42,034 nt of DNA. Origin: Paludibacterium yongneupense DSM 18731. GTDB taxonomy: Bacteria > Pseudomonadota > Gammaproteobacteria > Burkholderiales > Chromobacteriaceae. Location: positions 1 through 42,034 of the forward strand of contig NZ_KE383961.1 in assembly GCF_000422925.1 (NCBI RefSeq), read 5' to 3'. Below, piece after piece: positions 34,729 through 42,034 of this stretch; the stretch's first letter is position 1; every line of letters starts with the position of its first letter. A model generated the notes under the pieces. It saw nothing but the letters and a program-made list of their open reading frames with translations, was not told the origin of the DNA and ran no database searches. A program made the translations under genes and the position numbers.

Positions 34729-36885
34729 TTAGCGCCGCTCGGCCTGTTGCACGACGTTGACTTGCTCCACGCCCGCCAACACCTTCTCCAGATGCGACAG
34801 ATTGTCGACTTGAAGACGGAAGTGAATATGAATGAAACCGTCGCCGACATGGGTGTCCTGCGTGTCGACGCTTTCAATATTGGCGGCCGCCTGCGAGATG
34901 GCGGTCGCGATCTCGGCCAGCGCCCCCCGTTCGTTTCGCGCGAGCACGCTGATGGTCACGCCGAACATGCGCCCCTTCTGGTTATCCCAGGCAACCGGCA
35001 ACAATTTGTCCTGGTCGACGCGGCGGCTGTTGGCACAACTGGCGCGGTGCACGACCAGCCCCTGGCCCTTGGTCAGCACGCCGACGATATCGTCGCCCGG
35101 AATCGGATTGCAACAGCTGGACAGTTGCACCGAGCCGCCTTCGTTGCCACGGATCGCAACCGGCGCGATATGCAGATCTTCGCCGAGACGGGCGCCGGCG
35201 AGTTCGATCAGACGACGCGCCACCACCACCGGCAGCATCTTGCCGACGCCGATTTCCACCAGCACATCGCCGAAGCTCTGGTGTTTTTCGCTCCACGCGG
35301 CCAGATAGGCGCTGCGCAGGACGTCATCGATGGCCACCGGTGCGGCGGCAAGCGCCCCGACCGCCTGCTTGAGCAGTTTCTCGCCCAGCTGTGCGGCCTC
35401 GGTTCGCTGCAGGCTCTTGAGGTAGTTGCGGATGCAGGAACGAGCACGGCCGCTCTGCACGAAGCTCAGCCACGACGGATTAGGCTTGGCCTGGGTCGAG
35501 GTAATGATTTCGACGGTGTCGCCATTGCGCAGCTCGGTGCGCAAGGGCACCAGCGCGTGATTGACGCGCGAGGCGATGCAGCGATGACCGACGTCGGTAT
35601 GCACCGCGTAGGCGAAGTCGACCGGCGTCGCCCCCTGCGGCAGCACCATGATGCGGCCCTTGGGCGTGAACACATAGACTTCGTCAGGAAACAGGTCGAT
35701 CTTGATATGTTCGAGAAACTCGACGGCGTCGTCGCTTTCCGCCTGAATGTCGAGAATGCTCTGCAGCCACTGGTGCGTGCGCTGCTGGGCCGTGTCCAGC
35801 CCGCTGTCGCCGCTCTTGTACATCCAGTGCGATGCCACCCCCGCTTCGGCCACGCGGTTCATCTCGCGCGTGCGGATCTGCATTTCCACCGGCGTGCCAT
35901 AGGGACCGAACAGGGTGGTATGCAAGCTCTGGTAGCCGTTGCCCTTGGGAATGGCGATGTAATCCTTGAATTTGCCCGGAATGGGCTTGTACAGACTGTG
36001 CAGGGCCCCCAGCGCCAGGTAGCAGCTGGGAATGTCGTTGACCACGACGCGGAAACCGTAGATATCCAGCACCTCGGAAAACGACAGGTGCTTTTCCTGC
36101 ATTTTCTTGTAGATGCTGTAGAGGTTTTTTTCGCGGCCCTTGATGACCGCCTCGATATTACCGCCGACCAGTTTCTGGCTGACGGCCTGCAGGATCTTGT
36201 TGACCACTTCTCGGCGGTTGCCGCGCGCTGCGCGCACCGCCTTGGCCAGAACGTTGTAACGATGGTGGTGCAGATGACGAAAGGCCAGATCCTGCAACTC
36301 GCGATACACCTTGTTCAACCCGATGCGGTTGGCGATAGGGGCGTAGATTTCCAGCGTTTCCAGGGCGATCCGTCGTCGCTTGTCCTCGCGCATCGAATCC
36401 AGCGTACGCATATTGTGCAGCCGGTCGGCCAGCTTGACGATGATGACGCGGATATCGCGCGCCATCGCCAGGACCATCTTGCGGAAATTCTCCGCCTGCG
36501 CCGTTTCCCGGGTCTGGTATTCCAGCCGTTCCAGCTTGGACAAGCCGTCGACCAGATCCGCGATCGTGCGACCGAATTTCTCGGCCAGCGTCGATTTGCT
36601 GACCCCGGTATCTTCAAGTACGTCATGCAGCAAGGCCGCGGCGAGCCCCTGCACGTCGATCCGCCATTCGGTGAGCATGGTTGCCACCGCCAGCGGATGC
36701 GTGATGTAAGGTTCGCCGCTCTTGCGCGTCTGCCCTTCGTGCGCTTCCCGGCTGAGTTCAAACGCCTGATGCAGCAACTGCACGTCTTCAGGCTTGAGAA
36801 AGCGCGCCGCCGCCGCGAAAAAAGTTTCCGCATCGGCATCTACAATGGCGCGATAGTCTATCGTCGCTACAATATCTGAACACAT
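34729..36885 (-). CDS. spoT: Bifunctional (p)ppGpp synthase/hydrolase SpoT
   Basis: A 718-residue RelA/SpoT-homologue. The N-terminal HD hydrolase domain is intact (REAHEGQTRKSGEPYITHPL with His49 and His63; ALLHDVLEDTG with His87-Asp88). The synthetase domain follows (about residues 230-390; YSIYKKMQEK, RVVVNDIPSC, VEMQIRTREM). It has the KFKD form of the RxKD/ExDD motif (PGKFKDYIAIPKGNGYQSL) typical of bifunctional enzymes. TGS (IMVLPQGATPVDFAYAVHTD) and C-terminal ACT domains complete it. The start MCSDIVATIDY at 36885 lies 22 bp behind rpoZ. Only this RSH protein is visible in the window; betaproteobacteria usually also have RelA elsewhere. Confidence 0.97.
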   Translation of the reverse strand: MCSDIVATIDYRAIVDADAETFFAAAARFLKPEDVQLLHQAFELSREAHEGQTRKSGEPYITHPLAVATMLTEWRIDVQGLAAALLHDVLEDTGVSKSTLAEKFGRTIADLVDGLSKLERLEYQTRETAQAENFRKMVLAMARDIRVIIVKLADRLHNMRTLDSMREDKRRRIALETLEIYAPIANRIGLNKVYRELQDLAFRHLHHHRYNVLAKAVRAARGNRREVVNKILQAVSQKLVGGNIEAVIKGREKNLYSIYKKMQEKHLSFSEVLDIYGFRVVVNDIPSCYLALGALHSLYKPIPGKFKDYIAIPKGNGYQSLHTTLFGPYGTPVEMQIRTREMNRVAEAGVASHWMYKSGDSGLDTAQQRTHQWLQSILDIQAESDDAVEFLEHIKIDLFPDEVYVFTPKGRIMVLPQGATPVDFAYAVHTDVGHRCIASRVNHALVPLRTELRNGDTVEIITSTQAKPNPSWLSFVQSGRARSCIRNYLKSLQRTEAAQLGEKLLKQAVGALAAAPVAIDDVLRSAYLAAWSEKHQSFGDVLVEIGVGKMLPVVVARRLIELAGARLGEDLHIAPVAIRGNEGGSVQLSSCCNPIPGDDIVGVLTKGQGLVVHRASCANSRRVDQDKLLPVAWDNQKGRMFGVTISVLARNERGALAEIATAISQAAANIESVDTQDTHVGDGFIHIHFRLQVDNLSHLEKVLAGVEQVNVVQQAERR

Positions 36886-36907
36886 GGGGCTGCGCCTAAG
36901 GTCGGTT

Positions 36908-37114
36908 TCAGGCCTTGCCGCGGTTGAGCAGTTCCTTGCCGACGTGGCCGGCAGCGATTTCGCGCAATGCCACCACGGTCGGTTTGTGACGGCCGCCGTC
37001 CACGAAGGTCGTGGCACCGGACGCCACCTGGCGCGCGCGATAGGCGGCGGCCAGGGTCAGATCGAAGCGGTTGGAAATGCGATCCAGGCAATCGTCAACG
37101 GTAATACGGGCCAT
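36908..37114 (-). CDS. rpoZ: RNA polymerase omega subunit
   Basis: A 68-residue omega subunit, starting [20 protein letters not shown] and containing [10 protein letters not shown]. It is slightly shorter than E. coli RpoZ (91), as in many betaproteobacteria. GAGAGGA lies just before the start. It sits between gmk (64 bp upstream) and spoT (22 bp downstream), the common gmk-rpoZ-spoT arrangement. Confidence 0.97.
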   Translation of the reverse strand: MARITVDDCLDRISNRFDLTLAAAYRARQVASGATTFVDGGRHKPTVVALREIAAGHVGKELLNRGKA

Positions 37115-37178
37115 GGTGTCCTCTCAATATTTCAGGTCAATCGGAAACAAACTCAAAAACCGCCGCGCGAGCCAGGGC

Positions 37179-37805
37179 TCAGTCGCGGCTTCTCATATGC
37201 GACAACTTCAGGGCATGGCGGGCGATCTGTACCGCGCACTTCAACCGCTGCGAGCGTACGATGCTGATCAAATCCGACTTCGCTCGTTCGAAGTTATCAT
37301 TAATCACAATGTAATCATACTCCGTCACCTTGGCGATCTCGGAGCGTGCCGCCGCCAGACGCCGGGCAATCACCTCTTCGCTGTCGCTCGCGCGACCGCG
37401 AAGACGGCGCTCCAGCTCCTCGATCGAAGGCGGCATGATGAAAATGCTGACCGCTTCGGGGAAGCACTTGCGTACCTGACGCGCGCCCTGCCAGTCGATC
37501 TCGAGCAGAACATCGCGGCCATCCGCCAAACGGGAACGAATCCAGCTGGCGCTCGTCCCATAATAATTGCCATATACCTCGGCGTACTCCAGAAAATCGT
37601 TGCGAGCGATCATCGTCTCGAACATTTCCCGGTCGACGAAGTGATAGTGCGTACCGTGCACCTCCCCTTCACGCGCCTCCCGCGTCGTGAAGGACACGGA
37701 CAACTCCACGGTGGGCTCCGCGGCCAGCAAGGCCTCCACCAGCGATGTTTTACCCGCCCCCGAGGGCGCTACGACGATATAGATCGAGCCAGTCGGCTGA
37801 GTCAC
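37179..37805 (-). CDS. gmk: Guanylate kinase
   Basis: A 208-residue kinase that phosphorylates GMP to GDP with ATP. The P-loop is VVAPSGAGKTSLVEALL, the GMP-binding region is SVSFTTREAREGEVHGTHYH and the lid region lies in IMPPSIEELERRLRGRASDS. First gene of the gmk-rpoZ-spoT operon. Divergent from the purine permease across 163 bp. Confidence 0.98.
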   Translation of the reverse strand: MTQPTGSIYIVVAPSGAGKTSLVEALLAAEPTVELSVSFTTREAREGEVHGTHYHFVDREMFETMIARNDFLEYAEVYGNYYGTSASWIRSRLADGRDVLLEIDWQGARQVRKCFPEAVSIFIMPPSIEELERRLRGRASDSEEVIARRLAAARSEIAKVTEYDYIVINDNFERAKSDLISIVRSQRLKCAVQIARHALKLSHMRSRD

Positions 37806-37968
37806 GGTCAGACTCCGGAAACTAGAGATTAATATTCCAGTATACCACAGTTGGCCCGCGCTCGGCTCACGACAACTATTTTCACGTCAAGATTTAGGTG
37901 TTTGGCTCTTCATGGTCGTAGAATCCTGCGCTTTTCGCGAAGTCTCCACATCGAAGGAGTTGTCTGCA

Positions 37969-39264
37969 ATGCCGCTACTCGAGAGCCTGTTCAGGTTGAA
38001 GGCACACGGGACGACCGTCAGGACCGAAGTCCTGGCCGGTTTCACCACCTTCCTGACAATGGCCTACGTCGTTCTTGTCAACCCCCTGATCCTGTCCAAC
38101 ACCGGCATGGATCTCAATGCCGTTTTCGTCGCCACCTGCCTCGCCGCCGCCCTGGGCACGGCCATCATGGGGCTGGTCGCCAATTATCCGATCGCCCTGG
38201 CGCCCGGCATGGGGTTAAACGCCTATTTCACCTTCACCGTAGTCAAGGGCATGCACGTACCGTGGCAAGCCGCCATGGGGGCCGTATTCATTTCCGGTCT
38301 GGTTTTCCTTGCCGTCAGCCTGTTCAAGGTGCGCGAAGCCATCGTCAATGCCATCCCGCGTTCGCTCAAGTTCGCGATCTCGGCTGGCGTCGGCATGTTC
38401 CTCGCCATCATTGCGCTCAAGAATGCCGGGGTCATCGCCGCTGACCCGGCCACCTACCTGACGCTCGGCAATATGCACAACCCGACCACGCTGCTGGCCA
38501 TCCTCGGCTTCTTCCTGATCGTGGCGCTCGAATATCGCCGCATCCACGGTTCCATCATCATCGGCATTCTGGTCGTCACCGCGCTGTCGATCGTGCTGGG
38601 CCTGTCGAAGTTCCAGGGTATCGTCGCCCCCGTGCCAAGCATGGCCCCGACCCTGATGAAGATGGACCTGCACGGTGCGCTCAATGTCGGCTTGCTAGGC
38701 GTGGTCTTCGTGTTCTTCTTCGTCGACCTGTTCGACACCACCGGCACCCTGATCGGCGTGTCCCACCGCGCCGGCCTGCTCGATCGCGACGGCAAGCTGC
38801 CGCGCCTGAAGCGTGCGCTGCTGGCCGACTCCATCGCCATCACCGCCGGCGCCATGATGGGCACGTCCTCCACCACGGCGTATATCGAATCGGCGGCCGG
38901 AACGGCTGTCGGCGGTCGCACCGGGCTGACCGCCGTCGTGGTCGCCGTGCTGTTTCTGGCCTGCCTGTGGCTGTCGCCGCTGGCAATGACGGTTCCCGCC
39001 TATGCCACCGCTCCGGCGCTGTGCTACGTCGCGGTACTGATGGCGCGCGGCCTGGCCGAGATCGAGTGGAACGACCTGACCGAATCCGCACCGGCCGTGA
39101 TGACCGCGCTAGCGATGCCATTCACATATTCGATAGCGGATGGCATTGCCTTCGGCTTCATCAGCTATGCGATGATCAAGATCCTGGCCGGGCGCTTCGC
39201 CGACCTGAAGCCCGCCGTGCTGATCATTGCCGCACTGTGGGTCGTCAAGCTGGCCATGTTCTGA
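37969..39264 (+). CDS. Purine (adenine/guanine/hypoxanthine) permease, AzgA family
   Basis: A 431-residue inner-membrane nucleobase:H+ symporter of the AzgA-like NCS2 group, with about twelve hydrophobic segments. Typical motifs: TEVLAGFTTFLTMAYVVLVN at the start, IALAPGMGLNAYFTF (substrate region), FVDLFDTTGTLIGV and MMGTSSTTAYIESAAGTAVG. The start at 37969 has AAGGAG nine bases upstream. Linked apt suggests adenine uptake and salvage, but hypoxanthine or guanine cannot be excluded. A terminator-like hairpin separates the two genes. I see no purine riboswitch upstream. Confidence 0.93.
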   Translation: MPLLESLFRLKAHGTTVRTEVLAGFTTFLTMAYVVLVNPLILSNTGMDLNAVFVATCLAAALGTAIMGLVANYPIALAPGMGLNAYFTFTVVKGMHVPWQAAMGAVFISGLVFLAVSLFKVREAIVNAIPRSLKFAISAGVGMFLAIIALKNAGVIAADPATYLTLGNMHNPTTLLAILGFFLIVALEYRRIHGSIIIGILVVTALSIVLGLSKFQGIVAPVPSMAPTLMKMDLHGALNVGLLGVVFVFFFVDLFDTTGTLIGVSHRAGLLDRDGKLPRLKRALLADSIAITAGAMMGTSSTTAYIESAAGTAVGGRTGLTAVVVAVLFLACLWLSPLAMTVPAYATAPALCYVAVLMARGLAEIEWNDLTESAPAVMTALAMPFTYSIADGIAFGFISYAMIKILAGRFADLKPAVLIIAALWVVKLAMF

Positions 39265-39307
39265 TTCACTACGGACACTATTGCGGTGTCCGGATAGCAA
39301 CACCTTT

Positions 39308-39333
39308 GACGCCCCGCTAGTCGGGGCGTCTTC
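39308..39333 (+). terminator. Hairpin between the purine permease and apt
   Basis: GACGCCCCG (39308-39316) pairs perfectly with CGGGGCGTC (39322-39330), loop CTAGT, followed by TTC only. A moderate terminator; some readthrough to apt is likely. Confidence 0.7.
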
Positions 39334-39353
39334 ACGTCGGCTAAAATGGCGGA

Positions 39354-39911
39354 ATGGAAAATCTAAGCAATCTCGACTACGCCAGTTATCTGAAAGAATG
39401 GATCCGCACCGTTCCGGACTGGCCTCATGCCGGCGTGATGTTTCGCGACATCACACCGTTGTTGCAGAACCCGAAATCCTTTCGTGTCCTGATCGATCTC
39501 TTCGTCCATCGCTACATGAACGAACGCGTCGACATGATCGCAGGGCTGGATGCCAGAGGCTTCATCATCGGCTCGGTCGTAGCTTACGAACTCAACGTCG
39601 GCTTTACCCCCATCCGCAAGAAGGGCAAGCTGCCTTTCACCACGATGGCAGAAGAGTACGAGCTTGAATACGGCAACGCCTGCGTTGAAATCCACACCGA
39701 CGCCTGCAAGGCGGGCGACCGCATCGTACTTATCGACGACCTGGTCGCAACCGGCGGCACCATGATGGCCGGCGCCAAATTGCTGCAGCGCCTAGGCGCC
39801 GACGTGATCGAAGCGGCGGCGATCATCGAGTTGCCGGAACTGGGGGGCGGCAAGCTGGTTCGCGACTCAGGCATCGATCTGTTCACAGTCTGCAGCTACG
39901 AAGGCCTCTGA
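39354..39911 (+). CDS. apt: Adenine phosphoribosyltransferase
   Basis: A 185-residue purine salvage enzyme that joins adenine and PRPP to AMP. The PRPP-binding loop is [20 protein letters not shown]. Conserved upstream motifs are [31 protein letters not shown] and [16 protein letters not shown] precedes the ATG closely. It follows the purine permease by 89 bp, making an uptake-plus-salvage pair. Confidence 0.97.
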   Translation: MENLSNLDYASYLKEWIRTVPDWPHAGVMFRDITPLLQNPKSFRVLIDLFVHRYMNERVDMIAGLDARGFIIGSVVAYELNVGFTPIRKKGKLPFTTMAEEYELEYGNACVEIHTDACKAGDRIVLIDDLVATGGTMMAGAKLLQRLGADVIEAAAIIELPELGGGKLVRDSGIDLFTVCSYEGL

Positions 39912-40009
39912 GCCCCCCCTCCCATAGCGGGCGTCGGACGACGATCCTCCTTCCTGTTTTGTGCATAGCAATATAGAGTGATTAATGTCAACGTCACTGG
40001 AGTGGGGCA

Positions 40010-41032
40010 ATGGCACGATCACTGGCACTGGTACTCGGAGGGGGAGCGCCCAACGCCACCCTCATGGCGGGCGCCCTGGTGGCGTTTATCGAACGCGAGG
40101 TCTCGTTCGATATCATCTCGACCGCGGGCGCCGGCGCGCTGATCGGCTTGCTCTATTGCGCGCCCAAATCCGGCAACCCGGTGGAGGCGCTGCGCAGCGT
40201 CGTCGACATGGGCGTCGACGACCTCATCTACCAACAGCTTCCAGTCAACTTCAAGGTCTTCTGCAAGCCAGGTTCGTTGGCCGAAGGCTGGCGCGATCTG
40301 ATTGCACAAAACCCCATCCTGCAGCAGATCCAGCAACAGGCGGCCGACGGTCCGGCGCAGCGCCTGTTTGCCGACTGGACCCGCCTGCTGCTGGCAACGC
40401 TCTCGCCGAGCGATCTGAACGCATCCAGCACCGGTCTGTGCGCGCATGTTCCCTTCATCGATAGCGTCGTCGACTTCGCCGCACTCGCCCGCATTGAGCC
40501 TGCGTTCTATATGAATGCCTACAATCTCAGCCGCCACGAGATGCAGGTATGGGACAAGCAGGCGATCGGCAAGGATCAGTTTCTCGCCGCCCTGTCGTTT
40601 CCGTTCCTCTACCCCCCGTACGAAATCGATGGCGAGTTCTTTATCGAAGGCGCCGCGATCGACACTCTGAATTTCAAAGGGCTGTTCCAGCGCCACCGCC
40701 ACATCGATACGGTGGTCGTCTTCGACGTACTCGGTTGCGATCGCTTGCTGCACCCGCCGACCGATCTGTACGACGCCTGGGGCCAGTCCATCATTACCCC
40801 GCTCACCGAGATCGCGCGTGACGATCTCAAGTTGTTCGAATCGCGCCACCTGATCGATCCCGACACAGGCAAACCGCGCTGCGAGTTGCTGCGCATCAAT
40901 TATGAGCACTACCTTGACGCCCGCGATTACGCCCAGGAGCTGGACTGGTCGCACTCCAATCTGGCTCGCCTGTTCGATGTCGGTTATGAAGCCGGCCACC
41001 ATTTCTGCGATGAACATGCACTGAGCTCCTGA
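40010..41032 (+). CDS. Patatin-like protein, catalytic residues apparently lost
   Basis: A 340-residue patatin/RssA-type fold protein. The glycine-rich oxyanion loop is present (LVLGGGAPNATLMAGALVAF, residues 8-27). The nucleophile elbow, normally GxSxG, reads STAGAGALIGLLY, so the serine position is Gly40. The catalytic DGG/DGA motif reads FIEGAAIDTLNF, with Glu213 in place of Asp. Both halves of the Ser-Asp dyad therefore seem absent. No signal peptide. Start preceded by a GGAG-type site (ACTGGAGTGGGGCA). It stands alone, 98 bp behind apt. It may be a non-enzymatic lipid-binding or regulatory homologue, or use other residues. Confidence 0.8.
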   Translation: MARSLALVLGGGAPNATLMAGALVAFIEREVSFDIISTAGAGALIGLLYCAPKSGNPVEALRSVVDMGVDDLIYQQLPVNFKVFCKPGSLAEGWRDLIAQNPILQQIQQQAADGPAQRLFADWTRLLLATLSPSDLNASSTGLCAHVPFIDSVVDFAALARIEPAFYMNAYNLSRHEMQVWDKQAIGKDQFLAALSFPFLYPPYEIDGEFFIEGAAIDTLNFKGLFQRHRHIDTVVVFDVLGCDRLLHPPTDLYDAWGQSIITPLTEIARDDLKLFESRHLIDPDTGKPRCELLRINYEHYLDARDYAQELDWSHSNLARLFDVGYEAGHHFCDEHALSS

Positions 41033-41141
41033 TGGTCGCGGGGGAAGCTCGCTCCCCTCCCCCAGGCAATGGCTTGCCCCCCTTCTCGCGATTAGTCGCG
41101 CCAGCTGAACGCTGTGTTCATTCAAATCCACTTCAATATGT

Positions 41142-41760
41142 AACTGTATCTAAGTAAGATTCACTTCATGAGCGCTGCACGTCACGCCGCCGACTGAACG
41201 GGAAGCGCCGGCTGCGCTCCATTCGGGTACGGCCAACAGCAACAACGGCTGGCAGCAGAAAAAACGTCAGCACTAAGCCCTGGCTAAGTCACCCCCCGCA
41301 TGATGGCAGCGCTGGAGCAAGCCGAGAGCTTATTTTTTCGATATCGAACATATATGGTCAATATCGAACAGATGCTCGCTCTCACCAGTCGCCCCGGATT
41401 GACTCGAAAACTCGGCCGACAAGCCAGATCGAGCGTAATCCGACATCGATGGCGGCGTAAAAATCCGTTCCATCAATAGCACTAATAAGTGACGGCACAA
41501 TACCGGCCCTATTTGCAAGCAAGGTTGCCGCACTGAAGCAACAACCCGTAGGAAAGAGAAAATAATACAGAAATACATGGCACTAACTAAAACAGGGTCA
41601 TGTGAAAGTCGCTGTATCCTTCTCTGAGTCGTTGGCCTATGCTGGATGTTCCTCCTGTCATTGGCCTTGACACAGGCAAGATTAGATCCATTTCAGAAAC
41701 AATCTGTTCAAGAATGGAACCTTCTCCTTCGAACTGTTACCGAGTAAGATGCAGTTCATG
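41142..41760 (+). repeat. 29-bp degenerate direct repeat, 590 bp apart
   Basis: 41142-41170 and 41732-41760 match at 23 of 29 positions, sharing AACTGT, AGTAAGAT and TTCATG in register. The two stretches may be duplicate control or coding remnants. Confidence 0.5.
41341..41370 (+). promoter_or_regulatory. ATATCGAACA direct repeat, operator-like
   Basis: ATATCGAACA at 41341-41350 and 41361-41370, exactly 20 bp apart, i.e. on the same helix face. Each copy matches the half-site of DeoR/GlpR-type operators. No gene start lies close by. Confidence 0.45.
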
Positions 41761-41785
41761 GGATGCAGAAAACGACGCGAGTCTT

Positions 41786-41805
41786 AATGTTTGATAACGA
41801 ACTTA
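41786..41805 (+). promoter_or_regulatory. GlpR-like palindrome upstream of the last gene
   Basis: AATGTTTGATAACGAACTTA (41786-41805) fits the E. coli GlpR consensus WATGTTCGWTAWCGAACATW at all but two positions. It lies 117 bp before the secreted-protein start. Binding by a DeoR-family protein is inferred. Confidence 0.45.
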
Positions 41806-41921
41806 GGCGCGTCGACATAGAACTTCGGTCCAGCCCGACACGTCTCACCCGGGTAGATATTTTTTTACACAGCCGACGCGAGAACCCGAGTGGTTCCCGT
41901 CGATACGAAAGAGAGAACACC

Positions 41922-42034
41922 ATGAAAACCTTGACCTTCCTCGCCGTCGCCGCCCTCGGCCTCTCCTCGCTGACCATGGCCGCCGGCAAACAGGACCAGT
42001 TCGAGAGCAATAACAACTGGCATATCCAGAACCA
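41922..42034 (+). CDS. Predicted secreted protein, N-terminal part
   Basis: The first 37 codons of a gene cut by the window end. It begins MKTLTFLAVAALGLSSLTMA, a clear Sec signal peptide (Lys, hydrophobic core, cleavage site near TMAA-GKQ). The mature part starts polar (QDQFESNNNWHIQN). AGAGAG is well spaced before the ATG. Function cannot be judged from the fragment. Confidence 0.75.
   Translation, partial: MKTLTFLAVAALGLSSLTMAAGKQDQFESNNNWHIQN

Larger units (their letters stand above)
41033..41921. other. Gene-free region before the secreted-protein gene
   Basis: 889 bp with no convincing reading frame; lower in GC than the rest. It contains a degenerate 29-bp direct repeat, repeated ATATCGAACA motifs and a GlpR-like palindrome, listed separately. 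It may be remains of a deleted gene plus a large regulatory region. Confidence 0.5.

Noticed and set aside
34747-36879. Long plus-strand open frame opposite spoT
   Set aside because: Antisense artefact of high-GC coding sequence; spoT on the other strand is unmistakable.
37806-37968. Purine riboswitch before the purine permease
   Set aside because: No conserved purine-aptamer loop sequences or matching stems were seen.
41330-41578. 82-codon minus-strand frame in the last gap
   Set aside because: No ribosome site, no protein-like pattern, and it overlaps the operator-like repeats.

Overview
The window reads as chromosomal DNA of a high-GC betaproteobacterium. The rpsU-yqeY-dnaG-rpoD and gmk-rpoZ-spoT blocks, an NAD-dependent FdsGBA-type formate dehydrogenase and the protein sequences suggest the Neisseriales/Chromobacteriaceae side of the class. 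That placement is inference; no rRNA gene is present.

Region 1 (1-9482, all minus strand) is a self-contained L-ascorbate (vitamin C) utilisation locus. One transcription unit runs ulaC-ulaD-ulaE-ulaF-ptsH-ptsI, then the DeoR-family regulator ulaR, and a second unit runs ulaA-ulaB-ulaG-xfp (xfp cut by the window start). UlaABC would import and phosphorylate ascorbate, with phosphate supplied by the locus's own HPr and enzyme I. UlaG opens the lactone, UlaD decarboxylates, and UlaE and UlaF epimerise to D-xylulose 5-phosphate. Phosphoketolase would then cleave this to acetyl phosphate and glyceraldehyde 3-phosphate. The two control regions share short repeated motifs (ATCAAWCAAAA and CGAACA) that are good candidates for UlaR operators.

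Region 2 (9.6-14.5 kb) holds a small acidic protein gene, a nicotinamidase-like hydrolase plus a PLP aminotransferase (minus), a tiny His-rich lipoprotein, and an Amt ammonium transporter behind a textbook sigma-54 promoter. A hairpin-rich gene-free stretch follows.

Region 3 (14.5-19.5 kb) is the overlapping fdsG-fdsB-fdsA operon for molybdenum formate dehydrogenase. It ends in a strong terminator, without fdsC or fdsD behind it.

Region 4 (19.5-25.5 kb) has a convergent hypothetical gene, two methyl-accepting chemotaxis proteins, and an AraC regulator with a small cupin between them. The second chemoreceptor lies behind a 57-bp tandem duplication containing a perfect dyad.

Region 5 (25.8-29.86 kb) is a decayed island at the 3' end of a CAT-anticodon tRNA gene (probably tRNA-Ile2). 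A second copy of the tRNA 3' half and its terminator marks the far end. Inside are truncated IS110, IS5 and IS256 transposases, an intact MFS transporter and a broken hypothetical gene; no integrase remains.

Region 6 (29.9-41 kb) is housekeeping: rpoD, dnaG, yqeY, rpsU, spoT, rpoZ and gmk (minus), then a purine permease, apt and a patatin-like protein that appears to lack both catalytic residues (plus). The last 0.9 kb before the final partial secreted-protein gene has no gene. It carries a GlpR-like palindrome, repeated half-sites and a 29-bp degenerate repeat.
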